Source: UBA9647 sp035506075 (GTDB lineage Bacteria; Bacteroidota; Ignavibacteria; UBA10030). Taken from it: a DNA stretch of 39,087 nucleotides. Position numbers and translations under genes: made by a program. Shown one piece after another: positions 8,361 through 15,969 of the stretch. The notes below the pieces were generated by a model. The model searched no databases. It saw only the letters and a program-made list of their open reading frames with translations, and had not been told where the DNA came from. Every line of letters begins with the position of its first letter. Positions within the stretch are counted from its first letter, which is position 1. Location: positions 1-39,087 of the forward strand of contig DATJQB010000320.1 in assembly GCA_035506075.1 (NCBI GenBank), written 5' to 3'.

Positions 8361-10385
8361 ATGATGGAATCGACTTCTGCGAAAGGTCTTCCCGATTTGG
8401 ATGATTATTTCCGGAAGTTATTGGAAATCAAGGCGTTCTGCGATTTTGCGTTTCGGCCGAAAAATGGATACTTTTCGCTGACAATGAGCAGCCTCCGCTA
8501 CAAAATCGGTTTCAGTTACTTTCTCCTCGTTTGTGTTACCCTCGCCTCCAGCGTCGTCGCACTCTATAATTTTCTTGAGATCCAAAGTTCGGTCGGCCAG
8601 ATGATGCGGGAGAACTACCAGGGAGTTCTTGCAGCCCAGCAGATGTCCAAGGCACTCGGCCAGCAGCAGCAAGTGCAGGAGGCCTCGATCTATGTCAGTG
8701 TCCCCGTGCCCAATGTGGGGCAGCAGGTCGAGACGAGCTGGAAGGACGAGTTGAACTCTGCGCGGAGCGTCTTCGCACGGAACAGGGATGATTTTATTCT
8801 CTCGTACAGGACGGCGACAGAAAGCGTGCTGGTGGCGCCCAAGTCCCCTGTGCTCGACAGCATTTTTGTTGCCTACACATCCTACCTTGGAAAATCCGAT
8901 ACGCTCTTCAAGATCCTTGAAATCCGGAGCAGGCGGAGCACGGCACGGTCATTCTATGAACGCACACTGAAGCCGCTTGTCCAGACGCTCTCGGGACAGT
9001 GCTCGCGTTTCCTCCAATTCAATCAGACGGCAGTCGCTTCGGCAGACACGCGTGCGCGCGAAGCATCGAACAACGCCGCATTCACCGTTCTCTTCACGTC
9101 GATCTTCGCCATTGTGCTCATCTTGTTTGCAAGCGTGCAGATCACGAGGACGATTATCCGTCCGGCTGAAAAACTGACCGAGGCCGCTCGTCGAATCGGT
9201 CAGGGTCAGCTCAATCAGAAAATCGACATTACGACCAACGACGAGATCGGCGAGCTGGGCATCGAGTTCAACAAGATGACCGAGCGGCTGCGTTCGTACG
9301 AAGAGATGAACGTCTCCCAGCTTATCGGCGAAAAGAAGAAATCGGAGGCGATCGTCGCGAGCATCCCGGATCCGGTCATCATGTCTGACCAGGGGAATCA
9401 CGTGCTGCTGATGAACCAGGCAGCGCTTCGGCTGTTGCAGGTTCACGGGACCGACTGGCAGGGAAAACCGATCGGTGAAATCGTTTCGGATGAGCGGTGG
9501 CTGGCACTGATGGGTGGCAGCGGCGAGGCTGATGAACTGTCGACCCAGGAGACAATCCTTTCCATACAGCAGCAGGGGCAGCAGCCGTTGTATTTCAGAC
9601 CGCGGCAGACAACCATCATCGACGAATCAAAAAACGTTCTTGGTGTTGTCACGCTGCTGCAGGATGTCACGAGGTTCAAGAACCTCGACAGGATGAAGTC
9701 TGAATTCATCGCCACCGTATCGCACGAGCTCCGCACGCCGCTCACCTCGATCAACATGGCGATCGACATCCTATCGCAGGATGTTCTCGGCAAGATGAAC
9801 GACCCGCAGCGTGACATGCTTGCGACGGCGAAGGACGACTGCGAGCGTCTCACGAAGCTCGTCAAGGAGCTTCTTGACATGTCCCGGCTCGAATCCGGAA
9901 AGTACGAACTGCGCAGTGAGCAGATCAATCTCCGGCTGGTTGTCGACGAAGCTCTCAAACCGCTCCGCCTTCAGTTCAGGGAAAAAGGCATTCACCTTGA
10001 GACGGACATCCCCGAAGCCACACCGGAAGTGCCGGGGGACCGCCAGCAGCTTTCGTGGGTGATCGCCAACCTTGTCAGTAATGCGCTGCGCTATACACCC
10101 ACGGATGGGACGGTGACAATTCACTCTGATTTACTTGAAGATTCTGTGCGAGTTGCCGTCAAGGACTCCGGTCGGGGCATACCGCCGGATGCCGTCGAAG
10201 TGATTTTTGACAAGTTTGTTCAGATCAAGCGATCGACCGACTCGACTCCGGGAAGTGTCGGACTGGGCCTGGCGATTGCAAAAGAAGTTGTGGAAGCGCA
10301 TGGAGGGAAGATCTGGGTGGAGAGCAGCATGGGGCAGGGAAGCACATTCTATTTCACGATTCCGCGATCGGAGAGAAGTTCCTGA
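8361..10385 (+). CDS. Membrane sensor histidine kinase, HAMP-PAS-HisKA-HATPase (KinB-like layout)
   Basis: Up to 674 residues. TM1 is about residues 50-70, followed by a helical periplasmic sensor of about 165 residues, TM2 about 238-260, HAMP (IIRPAEKLTEAARRIGQG), a PAS segment (about 325-440), then HisKA with the phospho-accepting His455 in SHELRTPL. The ATPase domain has N box NLVSNALRY, G1 DSGRGIP and G2 GLGLAI. The start is uncertain: the ATG at 8484 would put TM1 right after a short basic N-terminus and may be the true start, since neither site has a good RBS. The stop overlaps the start of the response regulator gene (TGATG), showing translational coupling. The architecture and the NtrC-type partner resemble Pseudomonas KinB/AlgB; the signal sensed is unknown. 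Confidence 0.9.
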   Translation: MMESTSAKGLPDLDDYFRKLLEIKAFCDFAFRPKNGYFSLTMSSLRYKIGFSYFLLVCVTLASSVVALYNFLEIQSSVGQMMRENYQGVLAAQQMSKALGQQQQVQEASIYVSVPVPNVGQQVETSWKDELNSARSVFARNRDDFILSYRTATESVLVAPKSPVLDSIFVAYTSYLGKSDTLFKILEIRSRRSTARSFYERTLKPLVQTLSGQCSRFLQFNQTAVASADTRAREASNNAAFTVLFTSIFAIVLILFASVQITRTIIRPAEKLTEAARRIGQGQLNQKIDITTNDEIGELGIEFNKMTERLRSYEEMNVSQLIGEKKKSEAIVASIPDPVIMSDQGNHVLLMNQAALRLLQVHGTDWQGKPIGEIVSDERWLALMGGSGEADELSTQETILSIQQQGQQPLYFRPRQTTIIDESKNVLGVVTLLQDVTRFKNLDRMKSEFIATVSHELRTPLTSINMAIDILSQDVLGKMNDPQRDMLATAKDDCERLTKLVKELLDMSRLESGKYELRSEQINLRLVVDEALKPLRLQFREKGIHLETDIPEATPEVPGDRQQLSWVIANLVSNALRYTPTDGTVTIHSDLLEDSVRVAVKDSGRGIPPDAVEVIFDKFVQIKRSTDSTPGSVGLGLAIAKEVVEAHGGKIWVESSMGQGSTFYFTIPRSERSS

Positions 10386-11713
10386 TGACACAGCCGGTTC
10401 CAAAAGTACTTGTTGTCGATGACGAACCGAACATTCTTAAAACGATGGGGGTCTGTTTCAACGCCATCGGATATGAGACGTATCTTTTTTCAAAGCCTCA
10501 GGATGCACTGGCCGCGCTGCACAGGGAGAATTTCGATCTTGCGTTCGTGGATCTGAAGATGGCGCCGATCGACGGCATGGAAGTGCTCGCGGAAATCAAA
10601 AAGTTTTCCGCGGACACCACGGTCATCATCGTCACCGCGCACGGTTCAATTGACACGGCGATCGAGGCGGTGAAGCGCGGCGCGTATCACTACCTCCAAA
10701 AACCGTTCGACTTCAAAGAACTGCAGTTGTTTGCCCAGAAGGCGTGGGAGTATCATCAGCTTTCCCATGAGGTGCGGGAGCTTCGAAGCCAGCTCGATCG
10801 CGAGCATGGAACCGGCGAGTTGATCACCCGCAACCGGGACATGCTTGCGCAGATCGACCTGGCCGGCCGGGTTGCAGACAGCACGATCTCCGTCCTTATC
10901 GAGGGAGAAAGCGGAACGGGCAAGGAGCTCTTTGCGCGGTTCATCCACGAGAAGAGTTCGCGCTCGCAGCTGCCGCTCATCAAGGTGAACTGTGCGGCGA
11001 TCCCGGAACAGCTGCTCGAGAGTGAATTGTTCGGTCATGTGCGCGGGGCGTTCACGGGAGCGGTGAAGGATCGTCAGGGACGGTTTGAGCTGGCGCATGG
11101 CGGTACGATTTTTCTCGACGAGATCGGCGATCTCTCGCCCGGAATCCAGGGAAAACTTCTGCGTGTCCTTCAGAGCAAGGAGTTCGAGCGCCTCGGCGAA
11201 AGTGAAACGCGTAAGGTGGATGTGCGGGTGATTGCGGCGACGAACAGGAATCTTGAAGAGGCGATGAAGGAAGGGGGGTTCCGTGAAGATTTGTTTTACA
11301 GGCTCAATGCGGTTCGGTTGAAGCTCGTTCCGCTTCGGGAGCGTCCTGAGGATGTTCCGATACTGATCCAGCATTTTGTCAAAATGTTCTCGAAGGGAAC
11401 TCCTGTGGAGCTCTCGCCCGATGCGATGAAGGCATTCCGCGCGTATCGCTGGATGGGAAATGTGCGCGAGCTCGAGCATGTCATAGAGCGTTCAGTCTTG
11501 CTGGCGCAAAACGGAGTTGTCGAGCTCACTCATTTGCCTGAGGAAGTACGGACAGCGCTCGATCAGCCGGGTGATACGCGTTCACTTGAAGAGATGGAGA
11601 GACTGCACATCAAGCGTGTTCTTCAGCAGGCTAAGGACTATGATGATGCAGCGCGGATTCTTGGGATCGACCCTGCCACGCTCTGGCGCAAGCGCAAGAA
11701 ATACGGACTTTGA
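10385..11713 (+). CDS. Sigma-54-dependent NtrC-family response regulator
   Basis: A 442-residue activator with all three NtrC domains. The receiver has the acidic pair in VVDDEPN, phospho-acceptor Asp56 (AFVDLKM) and conserved Lys in LQKPFDF. The AAA+ domain has Walker A GESGTGKE at about 174-181, the sigma-54 contact loop GAFTGA at 221-226 and Walker B-like TIFLDEIGD. The Fis-type helix-turn-helix is at the C-terminus (AARILGIDPATLWRKRKKYGL). It overlaps the sensor kinase gene by one base, so the two form a cognate pair. An intact GAFTGA means it can act with sigma-54, and a well-spaced sigma-54 promoter candidate lies 176 bases downstream of its stop, in front of the STAS/Exb/Ton genes. That regulatory link is inference. 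Confidence 0.95.
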   Translation: MTQPVPKVLVVDDEPNILKTMGVCFNAIGYETYLFSKPQDALAALHRENFDLAFVDLKMAPIDGMEVLAEIKKFSADTTVIIVTAHGSIDTAIEAVKRGAYHYLQKPFDFKELQLFAQKAWEYHQLSHEVRELRSQLDREHGTGELITRNRDMLAQIDLAGRVADSTISVLIEGESGTGKELFARFIHEKSSRSQLPLIKVNCAAIPEQLLESELFGHVRGAFTGAVKDRQGRFELAHGGTIFLDEIGDLSPGIQGKLLRVLQSKEFERLGESETRKVDVRVIAATNRNLEEAMKEGGFREDLFYRLNAVRLKLVPLRERPEDVPILIQHFVKMFSKGTPVELSPDAMKAFRAYRWMGNVRELEHVIERSVLLAQNGVVELTHLPEEVRTALDQPGDTRSLEEMERLHIKRVLQQAKDYDDAARILGIDPATLWRKRKKYGL

Positions 11714-11728
11714 ATTCCCTTTTTCGTA

Positions 11729-11787
11729 TTGCAATTTGCAAGATGCGGCAACATGTTGATTAGTAATGTGTTGCGACGATATTGCAA
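11729..11787. promoter_or_regulatory. Cluster of TTGCAA boxes and an inverted repeat, possible activator-binding site
   Basis: TTGCAA, itself palindromic, occurs at 11729-11734, 11736-11741 and 11782-11787. Between them GCAACA (11748-11753) and TGTTGC (11769-11774) form an inverted repeat. The cluster lies about 100-160 bases upstream of the sigma-54 promoter candidate at 11889, the usual distance for enhancer sites of NtrC-type activators. No binding site is known for this regulator, so the assignment rests on position and symmetry. Confidence 0.35.
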
Positions 11788-11888
11788 AGTTTTCCGTGTT
11801 TGATAGTGCAGAGTACGGTTTTGCGCCCCCGTAGAACCCTCAATTGCCGCTGTGGCTGCCTAATCCGACGGGAAAAGGCCACTATACG

Positions 11889-11904
11889 TGGCATACGGAT
11901 TGCC
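11889..11904 (+). promoter_or_regulatory. Sigma-54 (-24/-12) promoter candidate
   Basis: TGGCATACGGATTGCC has the invariant GG and GC dinucleotides twelve bases apart and matches TGGCA-N6-TTGC of the RpoN consensus at all nine fixed positions. It lies 79 bases before the STAS gene and just downstream of a NtrC-family activator gene. The predicted transcript would start near 11915 and give a leader of about 65 bases. Confidence 0.65.
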
Positions 11905-11982
11905 CCTTGAAGTGCCAGATAATCAACCGAACCCCGGTAAAAAGCCGGGAGTTCGCCCCTAACGCTAATAGTGGGAGGAGGT

Positions 11983-12324
11983 ATGGCAGTCAAAGTTACT
12001 ACCATGAACAATCTGGAAATTGCCGTCGTTGAGCCGCGTGGATCCTTGATTGGCGGCGAGGAGACGGATGAACTCAAAGCCAAGGCCCGCGATCTGCTGG
12101 AGCAGGGGAATCGCAAGTTGGTTTTGGATTTGGGAGGTGTTTCCTACATCAACAGCTCTGGTATTGGCGCCCTGGTTGGGATTCACACGATGTACACGAA
12201 GGCAGGCGGCAAGATCAAGTTGTGTGAAATGGGAAAAGGTGTTCAGAATGTTTTTGTTATAACCCGTCTTGCGAGCGTCTTCGATCTCGAAGAAACCCGT
12301 GATGCGGCCGTGAAGAAGTTCTAG
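11983..12324 (+). CDS. STAS-domain protein, anti-sigma-factor antagonist type (SpoIIAA/RsbV-like)
   Basis: About 113 residues, a single STAS domain of normal length. The start at 11983 follows a strong GGGAGGAGG purine run, though the spacing is short; a GTG at 11971 or ATG at 12004 is possible. The core LVLDLGGVSYINSSGIGALVG carries the phospho-acceptor serine region (Ser58/Ser59, counting from this start). The residue before the serines is Asn where SpoIIAA-type antagonists usually have Asp. In known systems such proteins bind a serine kinase/anti-sigma factor and switch partners on phosphorylation. No such kinase or PP2C phosphatase is encoded in this window. It is preceded by the sigma-54 promoter candidate and followed after 101 bases by exbB. 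Confidence 0.85.
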   Translation: MAVKVTTMNNLEIAVVEPRGSLIGGEETDELKAKARDLLEQGNRKLVLDLGGVSYINSSGIGALVGIHTMYTKAGGKIKLCEMGKGVQNVFVITRLASVFDLEETRDAAVKKF

Positions 12325-12425
12325 CGGCTGGGTTGTCGCCGCCGGAGCGGGGTGTTCTTCATGTAGTGGCACATGCAATCGTTGTCGGTAGTCGTTCACT
12401 CATCACATAATCAAAAGGAGTACAT

Positions 12426-13166
12426 ATGAAACAAGGTGTTTTCATCACAATCGTGCTCGTTCTCGCGGTGGTTGCCGCCTACTTCATCTACGAATACGGT
12501 CTTCCGGACTACATCAAAGACGGTGGTCCGCTTGTCATCGGTTTGATTGCGATGACGATCATGGTTGTCACGTTCATCTTCGAGCGTATTTTCTCCCTGC
12601 GCAAGGCCCAGGGTCGCGGCTCGCTGGCCGTGTTCCTGAAGAACGTCACGCAGGAAATCAACAAGAGCAACATCGACGGTGCGATTGCCGCGTGCGACAA
12701 GCAGCGCGGGTCATGCGCCAACATCATCCGGACGGGTCTGGACAAGTACAAACAGCTCGTGCACGAGGGTGATGTGAAGGGTCAGAAGGAAATGATGGCG
12801 GAAGTTCAGCGCGCCATTGAAGAAGCGATGCTGCTTGAAGTACCGTTGCTCGAAAAGAACCTCGTTGCGCTGTCCACGATCGCCTCGGTTGCCACGATGT
12901 GGGGTCTGCTTGGAACGGTTATCGGTATGATTCGTTCGTTCCGTGCCATGTCCAAAGGCGCCTCGGTTGACGCTATCCAGCTCGCCCTCGGTATTTCGGA
13001 AGCACTGGTCAACACGGCTGGTGGTCTGATTGCGGCTATCTGCGGTATTCTTGCGTACAACTTCTTCACGACAAAGGTTGACAACTTCACGTACATGATT
13101 GACGAAGCCAGCTACTCGATCGTCCAGTCACTGGCAGAGAAAGTTCCTGCAGGAAAATCAAAGTAA
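12426..13166 (+). CDS. exbB: MotA/TolQ/ExbB-family proton channel
   Basis: A 246-residue inner-membrane protein with the ExbB/TolQ topology: TM1 and a second hydrophobic segment near the N-terminus (residues 5-23 and about 36-54), a cytoplasmic helical loop, and the conserved TM pair starting ALSTIASVATMWGLLGTVIGMI and ending GLIAAICGILAYNFF. The GLLGTVxGMI motif lines the proton pathway in this family. AAAAGGAG lies five bases before the ATG. Two ExbD genes and two TonB genes follow closely, so it should be the stator that turns proton flow into TonB movement rather than a flagellar or Tol part. ExbB versus TolQ cannot be settled by sequence alone; the adjacent TonB genes favour ExbB. Confidence 0.92.
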   Translation: MKQGVFITIVLVLAVVAAYFIYEYGLPDYIKDGGPLVIGLIAMTIMVVTFIFERIFSLRKAQGRGSLAVFLKNVTQEINKSNIDGAIAACDKQRGSCANIIRTGLDKYKQLVHEGDVKGQKEMMAEVQRAIEEAMLLEVPLLEKNLVALSTIASVATMWGLLGTVIGMIRSFRAMSKGASVDAIQLALGISEALVNTAGGLIAAICGILAYNFFTTKVDNFTYMIDEASYSIVQSLAEKVPAGKSK

Positions 13167-13180
13167 AGTGAGGGCAAGCC

Positions 13181-13645
13181 ATGCCGAAAATCAAGAAAAA
13201 ACGCGTCGGATTTAAGATTGACATGACGCCGATGGTGGACGTGGCCATGTTGCTGCTCACGTTCTTCATGATGACGACTCAGTTCAAACCACCCGAGGAA
13301 ACGCAGATCACGCTCCCCGCGTCACACGCGCCCTTCAAGATGCCTGAAACAGACATCATGACGGTGACGGTGAACAAGGAGGGGCGGGTGTTCCTTGGAG
13401 TGGACTCTCAGCGGTTGCGCGCACAGCTGTTCGGCGAACAGAACAAGCTGCGTCCCGCCGTTGAAGTCGACCGCAAAGCTCTCCACGATCTTCTGATTCA
13501 GGCCCGTATCTCGAATCCGAAGCTTCGCACGCTCGTCAAGGGAGACAAAGACGCGCCGTTTGGACCAGTCGAAGACATCCTCGACATCCTGCGTCAGGTG
13601 AACATCACGAGATTCAATCTCGTCACGGAACTTGAAAAATCCTAA
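13181..13645 (+). CDS. exbD: ExbD/TolR-family biopolymer transport protein (first copy)
   Basis: A 154-residue protein with a short basic cytoplasmic end (MPKIKKKRVGFKIDMTPMVD), one TM helix (VAMLLLTFFMMTTQF) and a periplasmic domain. The Asp in TPMVDVAMLLLTFF is the essential proton-carrying residue of ExbD/TolR. It begins 14 bases after exbB, with GAGGG as RBS. The periplasmic part (LPASHAPFKMPETDIMTVTVNKEGRVFLGVD) keeps the strand order of the family. The second exbD 16 bases downstream is distinct in sequence, so the pair may form a mixed ExbD complex. Confidence 0.92.
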   Translation: MPKIKKKRVGFKIDMTPMVDVAMLLLTFFMMTTQFKPPEETQITLPASHAPFKMPETDIMTVTVNKEGRVFLGVDSQRLRAQLFGEQNKLRPAVEVDRKALHDLLIQARISNPKLRTLVKGDKDAPFGPVEDILDILRQVNITRFNLVTELEKS

Positions 13646-13661
13646 TTAATGGAGTCTATCT

Positions 13662-14168
13662 ATGTCAGCCGTTGAGAGTGGTGGTGAATCGAAAAGTCAT
13701 GCTCGCGGTGGTAAGAAGCACAAGAAGAAACGCCGCCTGAGCATTCGTATCGATATGACGCCAATGGTGGACGTGGCTTTTCTTCTGCTGACGTTCTTTA
13801 TGCTTACGACGTACTTCAGTAAGCCACAGACAATGGAGCTGAACCTTCCGAAGGACGACAAGGCGCAGGTCGAGGTTGCGGAATCGAACCTTATGACGCT
13901 GCGTGTTGCCTCCGACGGAGCCATTTTCTGGAACGTTGGCACAGAGGCCGCACACTTCATCGAGATGAAGGACCTGAGAAAGTTTCTGGAAGACAAGAAC
14001 AAGGAAAATCCGAAACTGATCACGCTCCTGAAGGTCGATCGAGAAGGCAAGTACAACATGATGATCAAGCTGATGGATGAAATTGCCATCGCGAAGGTAA
14101 CACGTTTCAGTCTGGCGCCCATGAATGAGTTCGACAAGCGTCAGATTCAAAAAGCAAGGGCATCGTAA
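13662..14168 (+). CDS. exbD: ExbD/TolR-family biopolymer transport protein (second copy)
   Basis: A 168-residue paralogue of the preceding gene, with a longer Lys/Arg-rich cytoplasmic N-terminus (SHARGGKKHKKKRRLSIRID) before the same MTPMVDVAFLLLTFFMLTTYF helix. The TM aspartate is present. The periplasmic domain is diverged from the first copy apart from the strand pattern (LMTLRVASDGAIFWNVG). TGGAG precedes the ATG. Tandem non-identical exbD genes between exbB and tonB are common in Bacteroidota-type clusters, where one ExbB serves two ExbD proteins. Its partners here are probably the two TonB proteins encoded next. Confidence 0.92.
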   Translation: MSAVESGGESKSHARGGKKHKKKRRLSIRIDMTPMVDVAFLLLTFFMLTTYFSKPQTMELNLPKDDKAQVEVAESNLMTLRVASDGAIFWNVGTEAAHFIEMKDLRKFLEDKNKENPKLITLLKVDREGKYNMMIKLMDEIAIAKVTRFSLAPMNEFDKRQIQKARAS

Positions 14169-14183
14169 GGAAGGAGCATGCCT

Positions 14184-14912
14184 ATGGAACAATTCGAAGT
14201 CAAATATAGAACCGACTACGGTGCCGCCGAGCTCAAGAAGATTTACCGCAAGTACATGTCGATAGCGCTCTCCATCGGACTGGCCTTCCATTTTATGGGA
14301 GCCGGCACCTACTGGGGAGTGATGTATCTATCGCAGGAAAACGAGCCGAAAGGCACAGTGAAACTCATTCTAAAGTACCAGGACCTGGGTCCGCCACCGT
14401 CCATGACGGACGCCATGGCAGCCTCGGTGACCGCCGCAAGTGCGGGCGTGAAGCCGAGCGTTGGTATCCCGGTTCCGGTGCCTGATGCAGAAGTAAGCCC
14501 CGAGCAGACGATTGCGACGCAGCAGGAAATGAGCGCGCAAACTGCACCCGTCGATCAGGGTCCGGGCGGCGGAGCAAACGTCGAGAAGGAAATCAAGATC
14601 GAAGAAGACGAAGCTCCTCCGGCAGATTACGTCCCATACGAGAAAGCCCCCGAGGCCGTGAAGCAGATTCAGCCGAAGTATCCTGATCTTGCGACGCGCG
14701 CCGGTCTGGAAGGCACCGTGTGGGTAAAGATCTGGGTCGATAAGGAAGGCAAGCCGAAGAAGGCGGTTGTTCAGAAGAGCGATGCGGAAATCTTCAACCA
14801 GCCTGCGACGGAAGCTGCCATGCAGTGGATCTTCACGCCGGCAATGATGAAGAATGGCCCGGTTTCTGTCTGGGTCTCCATTCCGTTCCGGTTCAAGCTG
14901 CAGGGGAAGTAA
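14184..14912 (+). CDS. tonB: TonB-family energy transducer (first copy)
   Basis: From the ATG at 14184 the product is 242 residues. I prefer this start to the ATG at 14178 because GGAG is seven bases away instead of one, and because the tandem paralogue starts the same way (MEQFEVKYRTDYG versus MERFDVQYSKDYG). A single TM helix (MSIALSIGLAFHFMGAGTYWG) follows about 30 cytoplasmic residues; next is a Pro/Glu-rich periplasmic linker, and the last 85 residues are a TonB C-terminal domain (VKQIQPKYPDLATRAGLEGT, then VWVSIPFRFKLQGK). It should span the periplasm and pull on outer-membrane receptors, powered by the ExbB/ExbD proteins upstream. No TonB-dependent receptor gene is in the window. Confidence 0.92.
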   Translation: MEQFEVKYRTDYGAAELKKIYRKYMSIALSIGLAFHFMGAGTYWGVMYLSQENEPKGTVKLILKYQDLGPPPSMTDAMAASVTAASAGVKPSVGIPVPVPDAEVSPEQTIATQQEMSAQTAPVDQGPGGGANVEKEIKIEEDEAPPADYVPYEKAPEAVKQIQPKYPDLATRAGLEGTVWVKIWVDKEGKPKKAVVQKSDAEIFNQPATEAAMQWIFTPAMMKNGPVSVWVSIPFRFKLQGK

Positions 14913-15039
14913 CGTGTAAAGGGCGTTTCTTTTCGCCCGCATCGATTTGACATGCGGTGGTGTACAAATTCCCGCGTTGGCGGCTGGCTTCGTTGACGCA
15001 GTGTCCGTTCACGACACGAAAAGGGAAAGGAACACACTC

Positions 15040-15753
15040 ATGGAACGATTCGATGTGCAGTACTCGAAGGACTACGGCGCGCCCGAGCTGAAACGACTTC
15101 AGGCGAGATACTCGCTGGTCGGGCTTCTGGGCGCGCTCGTGTTGCATCTGATCGGCGTTGGGACGTATTGGGGATCGGTGCTCCTGAAGGGTAACGAGAG
15201 ATATGTTACCCTCGCACCAACGGAGATCTCCTGTTCTTTCTCCCCGTTCTCGCCCCCGCCGAGGGTGGTTGTCACGACAGAGTCTGGTCCGGGTGGGTCA
15301 AGGACACGGTTCGGCATTCCGGTTCCCATTCCAGATTGGAAAGTGGATCCGGATGTTGAGTTTCGAAAGCAGACTGATCCGGACCCGGCTCCTGTTCCTG
15401 GTGATCCTTCTTTAGTGCCGGGTGGGGGCCAGACGATTCAGAGAGAACCGACCGAGCCGCCGCCGGAGTTTGTCCCGTTCGAAGTAGCTCCTTCGGCTGT
15501 GAAGCAGGTTCAGCCAAAGTACCCGGATCTTGCGACGCGGGCCGGCCTCGAAGGCACGGTATGGGTGAAGATCTGGATCGACAAGGAAGGCAGGCCGAGG
15601 AAGGCTGTCGTGTTGAAAAGCGATGCAGACATCTTCAATCAACCGGCAGCGGATGCGGCAATGCAATGGGTGTTCACCCCGGCGATGATGAAAAGCGGCC
15701 CTGTGCCAGTCTGGGTTTCGATTCCATTCCGGTTTACGTTGCAGGGGAAATAG
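15040..15753 (+). CDS. tonB: TonB-family energy transducer (second copy)
   Basis: A 237-residue tandem paralogue of the preceding gene. The ATG at 15040 follows AAAGGAA at good spacing; the upstream extension of the frame has no RBS. The plan is the same: a short cytoplasmic start, one TM helix (GLLGALVLHLIGVGTYWGSV), a Pro-rich linker (PDPAPVPGDPSLVPGG) and a TonB domain. By eye the last 85 residues match copy one at 73 positions, while the TM and linker are strongly diverged. That pattern points to an old duplication with the receptor-contact domain held constant and the membrane/linker part free to change. It lies 127 bases after copy one and three bases before the next gene. Confidence 0.9.
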   Translation: MERFDVQYSKDYGAPELKRLQARYSLVGLLGALVLHLIGVGTYWGSVLLKGNERYVTLAPTEISCSFSPFSPPPRVVVTTESGPGGSRTRFGIPVPIPDWKVDPDVEFRKQTDPDPAPVPGDPSLVPGGGQTIQREPTEPPPEFVPFEVAPSAVKQVQPKYPDLATRAGLEGTVWVKIWIDKEGRPRKAVVLKSDADIFNQPAADAAMQWVFTPAMMKSGPVPVWVSIPFRFTLQGK

Positions 15754-15756
15754 ACC

Positions 15757-15969
15757 TTGAAAATCTCGGCACTCTCGACCATTCTGGGATACGGCATGGC
15801 CGGCGTCATGGGGCTGGCCGGGATTCTGATTCTCTCCGGCGTGCTCATGACGCAGGGGATATCAGCACAAGCCCGTACGATCTTCGGTTGCGTTCTGGTG
15901 CTTTACAGCGTCTATCGTTTCGTGATGACGCGCCTGCGGGCCAAACAAGCGGAGAATCCCGAAGAATGA
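15757..15969 (+). CDS. Small two-TM membrane protein of unknown function
   Basis: A 70-residue hydrophobic protein. The TTG at 15757 gives MKISALSTILGYGMAG, with GGGGAAA overlapping the end of the second tonB as RBS; an internal ATG at 15796 would remove half of TM1. Two TM helices (about residues 10-32 and 40-58) are joined by TQGISAQART, with a charged tail (RLRAKQAENPEE). It starts three bases after tonB, and its stop overlaps the ATG of the PstS-like gene (ATGA), so it is firmly part of the operon. I do not recognise a family. A small accessory subunit of the Exb/Ton complex is one possibility. Confidence 0.75.
   Translation: MKISALSTILGYGMAGVMGLAGILILSGVLMTQGISAQARTIFGCVLVLYSVYRFVMTRLRAKQAENPEE

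Noticed and set aside
12367..12384. TGGCAC upstream of exbB as a second sigma-54 promoter
   Set aside because: The -12 GC is missing at the required spacing; the bases there read CG within ATCG.
12325..12425. Terminator or separate promoter between the STAS gene and exbB
   Set aside because: Only a five-base GCGGC/GCCGC stem without T-run, and a CATAAT-like box so close to the ATG that the leader would lose the RBS. Read-through from the STAS gene is simpler.
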